From assembly GCF_003254585.1 (NCBI RefSeq), contig NZ_QJGZ01000039.1, positions 496,001 through 560,000 on the forward strand: a stretch of DNA of 64,000 nt, read 5' to 3'. Shown piece by piece: positions 37,170-46,288 of this stretch. This DNA is from Flavobacterium sharifuzzamanii (lineage in GTDB: Bacteria > Bacteroidota > Bacteroidia > Flavobacteriales > Flavobacteriaceae). The position numbers were made by a program, and so were the translations under genes. Each line of letters begins with the position of its first letter. Position 1 is the stretch's first letter. The notes under the pieces were generated by a model that made no database searches, had not been told where the DNA came from, and saw only the letters and a list, made by a program, of their open reading frames with translations.

Positions 37170-37189
37170 CCTTCCGAAAATTCGGAAGG
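37170..37189. repeat. Hairpin between sprD and sprB
   Basis: An 8-bp perfect stem (CCTTCCGA, 37170-37177, with TCGGAAGG, 37182-37189) lies in the 123-bp gap just after the sprD stop. On the minus strand it is not followed by a T run, so an mRNA-processing or stability element is more likely than a terminator. Confidence 0.5.
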
Positions 37190-37216
37190 ACTAGTTTTTT
37201 CAAATTATATATTCTA

Positions 37217-40200
37217 TTAATTCTCCACTTTTACAATGGCCATTTTTCCATTATATGGTTTACTACCTTTTGCATCTAATGCTTTTGTTGCCTCTTGTAA
37301 ACCATCGTATTTCTCATAATAGATATAGTACTTACTTGTAGCTACATTATAAAAGAAATTAATATCTGAACGTCCTGCAGCCACTGCTTTTGTTAAGAAC
37401 TCATCTCGTTTCTCTACACTATTATGTACCGCAACAATTAAATAGTAACCACTGTCAGAGTTTTTAATATTTTTAATAATCTGCATATTTGACTGCTCCT
37501 CTCCAAAATCAAAATCGTTTGATTTTAATGGTGTGCCACTCAATTTTGTTGTTTCTTTAATTCTCTTAAGCGAAGCAACGTCCTGTGCATATCTTCCTTC
37601 ATCATTCTCATAAGCTGCACGTTTAATTCTACGTTTACGCTCAATTTCAGTCTCTGTTTTAATACGCTCTAAATCGGCAATCAAAGCAGCTCCTTCTCTT
37701 TCCATTTTTAATTGCGCCGCTTTCAATTCGTTTATCTTTTCAAGATAAGCTTTATTCAAAGGATCATCTTTAGGGAACTTTTTAAGTCTTTCGTTATAAA
37801 GATTAGTCAGTTTCGCAATCTCATTTTTCATGCTGTTATTTGCATCAGCAATCTGAACTTTCAATGACTCAATCTGGCTATTTTCTGCTGCTACACTCTT
37901 AAATGGTTTTGGCTCTCTATAAATACCCTTTTCACTTAAATCATTCTCCTCTTTCAAATCGCTTAAGTCTTTCTGTTTATTCGCAACAGTTGCTTTAAAC
38001 TGATTTAATAAATCCGTTTGGATATTACTTGTGCCTTCAACAGATTTAGTCAAGTTTTCGATTGCTTTTCCAGTATCATCTTTCGCTTTTGCTGCTAGTG
38101 TCGCTGCCGCTGCATCTGCTTTTGCCTGTTCTGCTGCTAATCTCGCTTGACGCTCTTCTTCTTCTCTTAAGCGTCTTGTTTCTTCTTCAGCTTTCATCTT
38201 CTCTGTAGCTTCAGCATCGGCTTTTGCTTTTGCTTCTGCTAGAAGCCTTGCTTGTTCAGCTACCATATCCGCTTTTGCTTTAGCATCTGCTGCTAGTTTA
38301 GCTTGAAGTGCTTCAGCATCGGCTTTTGCTTTAGCGTCTGCAGCTAATTTCGCTTGACGAGCCTCTTCTTCTACTCTAGCCTTTTCTTCAGCTGCCTGTT
38401 TAACTTTTAATGCCTCTGCGTCTGCTTTCGCTTTTGCATCTGCTGCAAGTTTTGCTTGAAGTGCTTCTGCATCTGCTTTAGCCTTAGCATCAGCTGCTAA
38501 TTTCGCCTGACGAGCTTCTTCATCCAATCTTGCTTTTTCTTCTGCAGCTTGTTTCGCTTTTAATGCTTCTGCATCTGCCTTTGCCTTAGCATCAGCTGCT
38601 AATTTAGCCTGACGAGCATCTTCCTCTTCTTGTAATTTTTTCGCTTCGGCTTCTGCTTTAGCTTTTGCGGTAGCTTCAGCATCAGCTTTAACTTTTGCAT
38701 CCGCTAACAGTTTTGCTTGTAGAGCTTCCATATCTGCTTTTGCTTTTGCATCAGCTGCTAGTTTAGCTTGAAGTGCTTCTGCGTCTGCTTTAGCCTTAGC
38801 ATCTGCAGCTAATTTAGCCTGACGTGCCTCTTCTTCTACTCTAGCTTTTTCTTCAGCAGCCTGTTTAACTTTTAATGCCTCTGCATCTGCTTTCGCTTTT
38901 GCATCAGCTGCAAGTTTTGCTTGAAGTGCTTCTGCATCTGCTTTAGCCTTAGCGTCTGCCACTAATTTCGCCTGACGCGCCTCTTCTTCTATTCTAGCTT
39001 TTTCTTCAGCAGCTTGTTTAACTTTTAATGCTTCTGCATCGGCTTTTGCTTTTGCATCTGCTGCTAGTTTAGCTTGAAGTGCTTCTGCATCGGCTTTAGC
39101 CTTAGCGTCTGCCGCTAATTTAGCCTGACGCGCCTCTTCTTCTATTCTAGCTTTTTCTTCAGCAGCTTGTTTAACTTTTAATGCCTCTGCATCAGCTTTT
39201 GCTTTAGCTTCGGCTGCTAATCTTGCTTTTTCTGCTTCAGCATCAGCTTTTGCTTTTGCTTCAGCTGCTTGTTTCGCCTTTAGTGCTTCTGCATCCGCCT
39301 TAGCTTTTGCATCAGCTGCTAATTTTGCTTGACGAGCATCTTCCTCTTCTTGTAATTTTTTCGCTTCGGCTTCTGCTTTAGCTTTCGCAGTAGCTTCTGC
39401 ATCGGCTTTTACTCTAGCATCTGCGATTAGTTTAGCTTGTAAAGCTTCCATATCAGCTTTTGCTTTTGCATCAGCAGCTAGTCTTGCTTTTTCTGCTTCT
39501 GCATCGGCTTTAGCCTTAGCTTCTGCAGCTAATCTTACCTTTTCTGCTTCTGCATCAGCTTTTGCTTTTGCATCGGCTTCTAATTTTGCTTTTGCGGCTG
39601 CTTCAGCATCAGCTTTTGCTTTTGCATCTGCTACAAGTTTAGCTTGAAGTGCTTCTGCATCGGCTTTCGCTTTTGCCTCTGCTGCTAGTTGTGCTTGTCT
39701 AGCTTCTTCTGCTTGTTTTATTTTCAATGCTTCTGCATCAGCTTTTGCTTTTAATTCTGCGGCAATAATTGCTTGTCTTGCTTCTTCGTCAGCTTTTACT
39801 TTTGCTTCAGCTGCTAATTTTTCTTTAAGTGCTGCTTCTTCTGCTGCTTTAGCTTTTGCATCCGCCGCCAATTTGGCTTTGTTTGCTGCATCTATAGAAG
39901 ATTTTGTTTTAGATTCTGCGGCAGCTTTTGCTTTTGCTTCAGCAGCTAATCTTGCTTGCAATGCATCTGAATCTGCTTTTGCTTTTGCATCTGCAGCTAA
40001 TATTGACTGCATATCTGCGGCCTCCGCTTTTGCTTTAGCATCTGCTTTACGTTTTGCTTCAGCAGCATCTGCTTTTGCTTTATTATCAGCAATTAATTTT
40101 AATCTTGCAGCTTCTGCATCAACTTTTGCTTTTTCCGCAGCGGCCAATCTTGCTTGTCTTGCTGCTTCAGCATCTGCTTTTACTTTTTCAGCAGCAGCTA

Positions 40201-41956
40201 ATCTCATTTTTGCTGCAGCTTCTGAATTTGCTCTTGCTCTTTCTATAGCAAGCTGTGCAGCTGTTTTTTGTTGTGTCGGTGCTGCTGCATTCGCCGCGGC
40301 CGCTTTGGCTTTTGCAGCTTCTGCATCTGCTTTAGCTTTATCTGCTGAGGCAACTTTTGATTGTAAAGCTTCTGCATCGGCTTTAGCTTTAGCATCAGCA
40401 GCCAATTTTATTTTTAATGCTTCTGCATCTGCCTGTGCTTTATCTGCTGCTAACTGTTCTGGTGTTTTTTGTTCAACTTCACCAGATTTATTTGCTATGG
40501 CTTTCGCTCTTGCTGCCGCTGCAGCATCAACTCTTGCTTTATTATCAGCAGCCAATTTTATTCTGCGTTCTTCGGCATCTGCTCTAGCTTTATCTGCAGC
40601 CAGTTGTGCTTGTGTTTTTTGTGTTTCAGCTACCGCTTTGTTTGCTGCTGCAACTTGTGCTCTTGCTGCAGCTGCAGCATCTGCTTTTGCTTTTGCCTCT
40701 GCAGCTAATCTTATTTTAACAGCTTCAGCATCTGCTTTAGCTTTATTATCTGCTTCTAGTTTTGCTTTTGCGGCTGCTTCGGCATCTGCTTTTGCTTTAT
40801 TATCTGCTTCTAATTTGGCTTTCGCTTTAGCCTCTGCATCTGCCTTAACTTTTTCTGCAGCGGCAAGTCTTGCTTGTTTTGCTTCGGCATCGGCTTTGGC
40901 TTTTGCTTCTGCCGCCAATCTATTCTTTTCAGCAATCTCAGCTCTGTTAACCTGAGTTGCTTCTGATTGTGGTTTAGCTGGTACTGGTTTTGATTTTGAC
41001 GGATCAATTAGAGATCCTTCATCATCATCTCCATAATAGTAATTTCTATTTTTAAATTTATAAGCAATAGCAAATTCATGCGACCCGCCTAGATTTGAGA
41101 AATTACCCATTCCTCTTTCGTAATTGTATTCAATAGCAATACTTGGAGAAATATTAATCCCAAGACCTGCAGAAACTCCATATAATGTATTATATCCAGC
41201 TTGCGCCCAAACTCCTTGCTGAAGTGCAAGCATAGCAAGTCCAGAAATAACCGTTTTATCTTTTTTGATTTCTGTTCTGACAATTCCAGAAAATTTACTT
41301 CTGTCAAAAAAGCCATAACTGTCAATATATCCCGTATACATAGCATGTAACTGAATGGCTCTTTCAGGATCTTCTTTTACCATTCCAGATCCGAAATTGT
41401 AAAGCACTAAATTGTTTACTGCTAATCCGAAATCTAAAAATTCTGTACCATAATTAATCCCTGGATTTACAGTCAGTAATGTACTTTTTGGAAAATCTCC
41501 CGTCAAAATTGTAGAATCGTCTGATATAATTTTCCCTGTATTAATACCACTCTGATAAATTCCAACATTTAAACCAAATGTCAAATTACTAGCCTCTTCT
41601 AAAACAATATTGTGAGCAAAATTGGCAACTCCTCCAAAAACAGTCATTAAACCATAATTCTGTTGAAACAAGCCTACAGCAAATGCTTCATTCTCTCTAA
41701 ATCGTCCAGAATAATTAGCTAAATACGTCTGCGGAGCATTTTCAAATTGCACCCATTGTCTTTTATTATAGAAACTTACGTATGGATTTGATTCTCTAAC
41801 AAAACTAAATGTTGGGTTAATTAAATATCTATTAAACTTTAAAGAATTTCTAATGGGTAATGAAAACGAAACAACTCCATCCTCAGAAGCATCTTGAGAA
41901 TAGAGTACATTTGACAAACCATAAAATAACGTGATGAATAGTAAAAGTTTCTTCAT
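37217..41956 (-). CDS. sprD: SprD, SprF-like domain plus long Ala/Lys/Glu helical repeat and SPOR-like end
   Basis: A 1579-residue envelope protein. Signal peptide (about 1-20, ending NVLYSQ); a PorP/SprF-like domain (about 21-315, NRYLINPTFSFVRE to EFAIAYKFKN); an uninterrupted Ala/Lys/Asp/Glu region (about 340-1290) of 17-residue units such as LAADAKAKADAEALQAK, TolA-like and strongly helical; a second coiled coil (about 1330-1460); and a SPOR-like C-terminal domain (about 1500-1579, GYYLIVAVHNSVEKRDEF). In F. johnsoniae SprD supports SprB function. A SPOR domain would tie it to peptidoglycan, while the first part would sit in the outer membrane (inference). It starts 1 nt after the sprC stop. 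Confidence 0.88.
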   Translation of the reverse strand: MKKLLLFITLFYGLSNVLYSQDASEDGVVSFSLPIRNSLKFNRYLINPTFSFVRESNPYVSFYNKRQWVQFENAPQTYLANYSGRFRENEAFAVGLFQQNYGLMTVFGGVANFAHNIVLEEASNLTFGLNVGIYQSGINTGKIISDDSTILTGDFPKSTLLTVNPGINYGTEFLDFGLAVNNLVLYNFGSGMVKEDPERAIQLHAMYTGYIDSYGFFDRSKFSGIVRTEIKKDKTVISGLAMLALQQGVWAQAGYNTLYGVSAGLGINISPSIAIEYNYERGMGNFSNLGGSHEFAIAYKFKNRNYYYGDDDEGSLIDPSKSKPVPAKPQSEATQVNRAEIAEKNRLAAEAKAKADAEAKQARLAAAEKVKADAEAKAKAKLEADNKAKADAEAAAKAKLEADNKAKADAEAVKIRLAAEAKAKADAAAAARAQVAAANKAVAETQKTQAQLAADKARADAEERRIKLAADNKARVDAAAAARAKAIANKSGEVEQKTPEQLAADKAQADAEALKIKLAADAKAKADAEALQSKVASADKAKADAEAAKAKAAAANAAAPTQQKTAAQLAIERARANSEAAAKMRLAAAEKVKADAEAARQARLAAAEKAKVDAEAARLKLIADNKAKADAAEAKRKADAKAKAEAADMQSILAADAKAKADSDALQARLAAEAKAKAAAESKTKSSIDAANKAKLAADAKAKAAEEAALKEKLAAEAKVKADEEARQAIIAAELKAKADAEALKIKQAEEARQAQLAAEAKAKADAEALQAKLVADAKAKADAEAAAKAKLEADAKAKADAEAEKVRLAAEAKAKADAEAEKARLAADAKAKADMEALQAKLIADARVKADAEATAKAKAEAEAKKLQEEEDARQAKLAADAKAKADAEALKAKQAAEAKAKADAEAEKARLAAEAKAKADAEALKVKQAAEEKARIEEEARQAKLAADAKAKADAEALQAKLAADAKAKADAEALKVKQAAEEKARIEEEARQAKLVADAKAKADAEALQAKLAADAKAKADAEALKVKQAAEEKARVEEEARQAKLAADAKAKADAEALQAKLAADAKAKADMEALQAKLLADAKVKADAEATAKAKAEAEAKKLQEEEDARQAKLAADAKAKADAEALKAKQAAEEKARLDEEARQAKLAADAKAKADAEALQAKLAADAKAKADAEALKVKQAAEEKARVEEEARQAKLAADAKAKADAEALQAKLAADAKAKADMVAEQARLLAEAKAKADAEATEKMKAEEETRRLREEEERQARLAAEQAKADAAAATLAAKAKDDTGKAIENLTKSVEGTSNIQTDLLNQFKATVANKQKDLSDLKEENDLSEKGIYREPKPFKSVAAENSQIESLKVQIADANNSMKNEIAKLTNLYNERLKKFPKDDPLNKAYLEKINELKAAQLKMEREGAALIADLERIKTETEIERKRRIKRAAYENDEGRYAQDVASLKRIKETTKLSGTPLKSNDFDFGEEQSNMQIIKNIKNSDSGYYLIVAVHNSVEKRDEFLTKAVAAGRSDINFFYNVATSKYYIYYEKYDGLQEATKALDAKGSKPYNGKMAIVKVEN
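38086..40940 (-). repeat. SprD coding repeat: 51-bp units, in places grouped into 153-bp superunits
   Basis: In protein terms the unit is 17 residues. In the C-terminal half three units alternate in fixed order: LAADAKAKADAEALQAK, LAADAKAKADAEALKVK, and QAAEEKARIEEEARQAK (or close variants). This gives a 51-residue, 153-bp higher-order repeat. The N-terminal half is more diverged. Confidence 0.85.
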
Positions 41957-41957
41957 A

Positions 41958-43409
41958 TTATTTTATAACCGTTATTGATCCTTTTTTTTCACCTGCATCG
42001 CCTTGAATGACATAGTAATAAACGGGATTTACATTTTTAAAATCTATATTGTTTTGAGGCCAATCGCCTTGGTAATTCACTACATCCAAAACCATTTCTC
42101 CGTTTGAACTAATGATCATTACCTTCGTATTTGCATTTTTATACTCGTCTGGAATATTCCAATACGGATTCATTCCGCTTAATTTAATAATGTTTGGAAT
42201 AACACTTGATAGGCCAGACTCTCCATTTATTCTAAATGAAAATTCTTTGTTTGCTATACATCCTGATGCCTGAGAAACTTTTGCTTTATAGTTACCTTTT
42301 ACGGCTACAACATAAGAACTTGATGTTTCATTAGGAATTAAATTATCATTTAAATACCACTCATAAATTGGTGCCGTAGCATCAGTTGTAATAGTTACCG
42401 TTACAGTTTCACCTTCGTTTAATTTATATCCATCCTGAGCATCGATACTTGCATTAAAACTATTGCTCTTAAGATTAATAGATCCTGTAGCCTTACATCC
42501 GCCAAAATCCACATCTACAGAATAAACTCCAGATTCGTTGGTTGAATAAGTACGGTTTATAGCTCCTGCAATTGGATTGCCATCTTTTTTCCATTGATAG
42601 CTATTTCCTGAAGTAGCAGTCAAGACTGTTCCTGTTCCGCTAGCACAAAATGGGTTTCCTAAACTTGATTCGATCGTAACCGATGAACCTGAAGCAACCG
42701 ATGTTACAGTTACACGATTTGAATACGATCCAGAAGTACATGTGCCATAATTTGTTTCTGCGTAGTAAATTCCAGGTGTTGTAACAGTGTAATCTTTCCC
42801 TCCATTTCCTTGAACAAGTGTCGGTAATGCTGTTTCGCCGTTATCTCTGTACCAGTTGTATGATAGAGATGGATACTTTAAAGGTGAATCCGGATTAGTA
42901 GCTACATTATCTATTGATAAAACAAAACTACCACCTGCACAAAATGCCGCAGAACCATTAAAATTATTAATGGTATACTGTTGATCATGTGCTCTGTAAT
43001 AAATTGGGAAAGCATTCTTTAAACCAAAAGAAACAAATTTACCGCTAGAAAATCCAGCAGTAGAAACTCTAAGACTATAAGTATCTGATCCTACCAAATC
43101 TGTTGGAACTGCAAACGTTATTCTCTTTTGATTGCTGGCAGGATCGGATACTGCAATTGTGGTAGTTTTTACAATGTTTACAAAATTGTTAGTTGAAAGT
43201 TCAACCTCAAACACTGTTCCCGCAGGAAAACCACTATAGGTAAAAGTCGCATTATATTCGTTACCTCCGGGTCCAGCACAGATTCTATCAAAATCCAAAA
43301 CTTGAGGATTTATCGTTTTAGTCTGCGCATAAGAACTCGATCCAGTAAAAAAGATAATGCTGAATAATATTAAAACTTTAAAAAAAGATAAAGTAATTTT
43401 TTGAATCAT
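41958..43409 (-). CDS. sprC: SprC, exported Ig-like protein of the gliding operon
   Basis: A 483-residue exported protein with a signal peptide ending near SSSYAQ. Ig/PKD-like beta domains follow, with aromatic and Cys patterns such as AAFCAGGSFVLSIDNV and SYQWKKDGNPIAGA. The C-terminal domain (about 400-483; IPNIIKLSGMNPYWNIPDEY, then a final KKGSITVIK) resembles the gliding motility-associated/T9SS type B domain seen at the end of SprB. The position immediately before sprD identifies it with F. johnsoniae sprC. Its ATG overlaps the stop of the preceding small gene (ATGA). Confidence 0.85.
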   Translation of the reverse strand: MIQKITLSFFKVLILFSIIFFTGSSSYAQTKTINPQVLDFDRICAGPGGNEYNATFTYSGFPAGTVFEVELSTNNFVNIVKTTTIAVSDPASNQKRITFAVPTDLVGSDTYSLRVSTAGFSSGKFVSFGLKNAFPIYYRAHDQQYTINNFNGSAAFCAGGSFVLSIDNVATNPDSPLKYPSLSYNWYRDNGETALPTLVQGNGGKDYTVTTPGIYYAETNYGTCTSGSYSNRVTVTSVASGSSVTIESSLGNPFCASGTGTVLTATSGNSYQWKKDGNPIAGAINRTYSTNESGVYSVDVDFGGCKATGSINLKSNSFNASIDAQDGYKLNEGETVTVTITTDATAPIYEWYLNDNLIPNETSSSYVVAVKGNYKAKVSQASGCIANKEFSFRINGESGLSSVIPNIIKLSGMNPYWNIPDEYKNANTKVMIISSNGEMVLDVVNYQGDWPQNNIDFKNVNPVYYYVIQGDAGEKKGSITVIK

Positions 43410-43813
43410 ATAGTGCGTGTTCTTGCTAGATCTATACGCTCAAAAAACAAGATATCTATGAATGTTTCAGAGAAATCATACTTGTAGTTTTCAATTACCT
43501 CTTTTGCAATAATTGAAGTTGCTGCAAGTGTTGAGTTCTCCTCACAATCGCTAGATACAGTATTTGACTCAGCCGCTATAGTAAGGCTATCCTTGGGGGT
43601 GGACATCCCTACTATAGACTGATTTAAATTACTTAATTTGCCGTTTACAACAGCATTATTATTGTTGTTTTGGTTATTATTAGCCAAAGTTAAACCACAC
43701 GCAGAAACAGCAGCCTTAGTAGGATTTTCTGCTGTATTCTGTGCATATAGAGTTAACGATATAGGCGAAACCAAAAATATTATATATATTAAATATTTTT
43801 TCGTAGATACCAT
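43406..43813 (-). CDS. Small exported Asn-rich protein coupled to sprC
   Basis: A 135-residue protein with a signal peptide (MVSTKKYLIYIIF to LTLYAQ), an Asn/Gln-rich low-complexity stretch (NNNQNNNNN, about residues 46-54) and an acidic C-terminal part. It ends in FERIDLARTRTI. Two cysteines are left in the mature form. An in-frame ATG at 43852 would precede the signal peptide by 13 residues, so 43813 was preferred. The stop overlaps the sprC start (ATGA), so it belongs to the same operon. I do not recognise its family; a role in presenting or exporting SprC/SprB is inference from position. Confidence 0.7.
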   Translation of the reverse strand: MVSTKKYLIYIIFLVSPISLTLYAQNTAENPTKAAVSACGLTLANNNQNNNNNAVVNGKLSNLNQSIVGMSTPKDSLTIAAESNTVSSDCEENSTLAATSIIAKEVIENYKYDFSETFIDILFFERIDLARTRTI

Positions 43814-43913
43814 TATGTCTTGATCTTTATTTAGGCCCGTAAGACGATACATAAATTGTGTCTGGGGACTTAATTAATAAAATTTACGCGTGGGAAATAA
43901 AAATCGAAACTAT

Positions 43914-45206
43914 TTATCTATTACCGCTAGAAGCTGTGATTTTTCCTAATTGTAATCTAAAATCTGGTTTTTTAGGATTGAAGATATCAATGAATGTTTC
44001 TTTGTTATCGCTTTGTGAGTAAACGTTAAAGAATACACTGTTTCCATACCAGCTCTCTAAATCTTCATTGTTAGAATTGTATTCAGTAAAGATGTTTCCT
44101 TTACATAAATTGAAATACATTTCCTCAAATTTGATTTTTTTAAGGTTGGCATCATTGATTTCAGTTTTGCTGTCTAATAATACTGCAGGGTTGAATCCAG
44201 AGATTACACTTCTTTTCATTTCAAGAGAAGCATTTTCAGCTACATATACAGCCTCTTTTACTAAACCTGCTTGAATGTCAGCGTTAATGTTTTCACTGTC
44301 ATTAACCATTGTAATATTGCTCGCAACAACTAAAGTTTGTTTTTTAGTGAAGTCTGTTTCACTTTTCTTCTCATAAGATTTTACCTCCATACAACGAGAT
44401 CCATCTTTAGTACTTGAGAAGTAAGAAGATCTAACTGCTAGAGAATTGAAGAAACGACATTGAACTCCTTGAGAGAATTTAAAGTCATCGTTAACTGATT
44501 TATAAGAAACGAATTTTGTAGCATTTAAGTCACCACCTAAGATTCCGAAAGAATCTCCTCCAGCGTAACTTACCATAATATTTTCTAAAACTGTTTTATT
44601 ACCAACAGCTGCTAAAGTCAAAGCATTGAAAGTATCAGATCCTTTTACTTTTTTACCAGCGAACTCGATTCTAACGAATCTTAAGATTCCTGAGTTTGAA
44701 GCTACATTGTCTCCACCATAAGTAGTCATTGTAGGATCAAGGTCTAGGTTATAAGAACCTACGTTTCCGAATTTGTTAATTGGAGCATCTCCAAGAATCA
44801 CAATTCCACCCCAGTCTCCAGCTTTTTTCATGCTGCGGTTTGAAGTAAATACGATTGGATCTGTTTCTAAACCATCAGCCACTAATTGTGCTCCTTTTGT
44901 GATTACCAATGTTCCTTTTGTTTCGAAATCACCTATAATTACAGTTCCAGGTTCGATAGTTAAAACAGCATTGTTTGTTACATAAACGTTTCCTTGCAGA
45001 ACGTAGATATTTCTTTTCAGCAATTTCGTATTAACAGAAATGTTTCCTGCCAAAATTTGGTTTGCTTCTCCATAATCAACTTTGTTAGGCTTAAATTCAG
45101 TCCAGTTGTTTAACCAATTGGTGTAGCCCATAATTCCTTTCTCTTGTTGAGCATTCATACTCGCAACTGTCAAAAGAACGCAGATCAATTGAGTAATTTT
45201 TTTCAT
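43914..45206 (-). CDS. Exported right-handed beta-helix protein upstream of the spr operon
   Basis: A 430-residue exported protein with a signal peptide ending near SMNAQ. Most of the chain reads as a parallel beta-helix: an early VLTIEPGTVIIGDF and LVITKGAQLVADG start, then rungs such as GDWGGIVILGDAPINKF, GILRFVRIEFAGKKVKG and LENIMVSYAGGDSFGILGG. Such proteins of Bacteroidota are usually displayed on the cell surface. No canonical T9SS C-terminal domain is visible at its end (RLQLGKITASSGNR). It lies 100 nt upstream of the small Asn-rich gene on the same strand, with no terminator seen between them, so it may be the first gene of the spr transcript. Confidence 0.75.
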   Translation of the reverse strand: MKKITQLICVLLTVASMNAQQEKGIMGYTNWLNNWTEFKPNKVDYGEANQILAGNISVNTKLLKRNIYVLQGNVYVTNNAVLTIEPGTVIIGDFETKGTLVITKGAQLVADGLETDPIVFTSNRSMKKAGDWGGIVILGDAPINKFGNVGSYNLDLDPTMTTYGGDNVASNSGILRFVRIEFAGKKVKGSDTFNALTLAAVGNKTVLENIMVSYAGGDSFGILGGDLNATKFVSYKSVNDDFKFSQGVQCRFFNSLAVRSSYFSSTKDGSRCMEVKSYEKKSETDFTKKQTLVVASNITMVNDSENINADIQAGLVKEAVYVAENASLEMKRSVISGFNPAVLLDSKTEINDANLKKIKFEEMYFNLCKGNIFTEYNSNNEDLESWYGNSVFFNVYSQSDNKETFIDIFNPKKPDFRLQLGKITASSGNR

Positions 45207-45255
45207 GATAAGGGGGGTATTACGGTTAATAATAAATTTGGGTATGCATAAATGT

Positions 45256-45317
45256 AAAAACTCCTCTCGGGTTTTCTGAAATTTATCAGAACCCTCGAGA
45301 GTGAGTTGTTTTTTATT
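45256..45317. terminator. Strong hairpin between the 150-residue protein gene and the spr region
   Basis: A long interrupted stem (45259-45307, about 20 paired bases, with CTCTCG/CGAGAG in its middle) is bordered by A5 on the left and a T run on the right. It can terminate either strand. For the minus strand it ends the 45388-45840 gene and insulates the spr transcript. Confidence 0.8.
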
Positions 45318-45387
45318 TTATTTTTCGAGAACGTCAAAGCTGGTATTCACTTAGACTTTCCCAAAAAGATTTTAAAAAATTACTTTA

Positions 45388-45840
45388 TTACATTTCGTTC
45401 AAATCGTTGAACTCGTGTAATGATTTCAATGTACTTTCGTAGAATAAAATTGCCGCGATTAGATTTCCTTTATCAGAGTAAGGCATCATTTTTCTTTGGA
45501 ATTCTACTGTTGTATCTAAGAATGTTGTTGTACCAACTGCTTGAGCATCCAAAACTTTTTTGTGTTCACTATCGTCTGGAATACCAAGGTCTGCCATAGT
45601 AACTCCAGGTTTTGTAACCAAAGCAATGTAAGGGAGAGTTTTAACTAATACTTTGATACGCTCGATGTATAATTCCAAAAGTTCACCCTTTTGCATACCA
45701 CTTAATTCTTTTTGATCATGGTATTTTCGGATAAGAGCAGTTGTACTGATAATACTTCTCGGTGCGTTTTTAGCTTGTGCTGAAACAGCCGCAGTAGTTA
45801 AGATAAAAAAAGCACTAAATAGAATAATTTTCCCTTTCAT
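45388..45840 (-). CDS. Exported 150-residue protein of unknown function
   Basis: A helical protein with a signal peptide ending near AVSAQ. The mature part has several amphipathic helices, for example GMQKGELLELYIERIKVLV and FYESTLKSLHEFNDLNEM, and no cysteine. I do not recognise a named family. It is flanked by a strong terminator and its own promoter, so it is a single-gene unit placed directly before the gliding operon. A link to gliding is only positional. Confidence 0.7.
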   Translation of the reverse strand: MKGKIILFSAFFILTTAAVSAQAKNAPRSIISTTALIRKYHDQKELSGMQKGELLELYIERIKVLVKTLPYIALVTKPGVTMADLGIPDDSEHKKVLDAQAVGTTTFLDTTVEFQRKMMPYSDKGNLIAAILFYESTLKSLHEFNDLNEM

Positions 45841-45874
45841 AGATTCTTATTTTATAATTGGTTGTTGATAAAAA

Positions 45875-45904
45875 CAAAAATATAGAAATTAACTTAAATT
45901 ACAA
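45875..45904 (-). promoter_or_regulatory. Promoter of the 150-residue protein gene
   Basis: On the minus strand TTG (45904-45902), a 19-nt spacer and TATTTTTG (45882-45875) match the Bacteroidota consensus. The inferred leader is about 30 nt. Confidence 0.6.
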
Positions 45905-46276
45905 CTGTAATGGATTTTTTTTTCAAAAAATTTCCTTAAAAAAACCTTAAAAATCAGCCTTATGTCGAGAAAATGTGCGTTTTAACGGGCTTTTTGTTAA
46001 AAATGTTAATTTAAAATCTGTAAGATATTAGTTATAAAAAAACGAAAAACATTCAAATAAATAACCAAAAAAAACCTACGTTTGTCGATTTTCGAAAAAA
46101 AATATTAACAAAAAGATCTTGATATTTACTCACTTGAGGATATTTATTAACAAAATTCTGTCGAAACTGAACCAAAAAAATTTCAAAAACATTCAAGGAG
46201 ACTTCAAAACTGAATTCGGAAAATGTAACTCATAAATAATCTTACTCCCGAAAATTTTAGACTACACATTTTCTTC
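45905..46276. other. AT-rich gap upstream of the delta' gene
   Basis: This is a 372-bp stretch with no supported gene. It is unusually rich in A and T runs and contains two copies of TATTAACAAAA-like sequence near 46105 and 46143. I see no clear hairpin or RNA gene. Confidence 0.4.
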
Positions 46277-46284
46277 TATCTTTG
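46277..46284 (+). promoter_or_regulatory. -7 box of the delta' gene, almost touching the ATG
   Basis: TATCTTTG is an exact TAnnTTTG match and ends 4 nt before the ATG at 46289. Transcription would start at or next to the ATG, which suggests a leaderless mRNA. Confidence 0.6.
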
Positions 46285-46288
46285 CGCC

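Noticed and set aside
38086..40940. CRISPR-like reading of the regular repeats
   Set aside because: The repeats are in frame, coding, without unique spacers, and belong to sprD.
39873..40955. Long plus-strand ORF (360 codons) opposite sprD
   Set aside because: It is the antisense of the Ala/Lys repeat. Its Ala/Phe/Ser-rich product follows directly from the repeat codons on the other strand. No promoter or start signal was seen.
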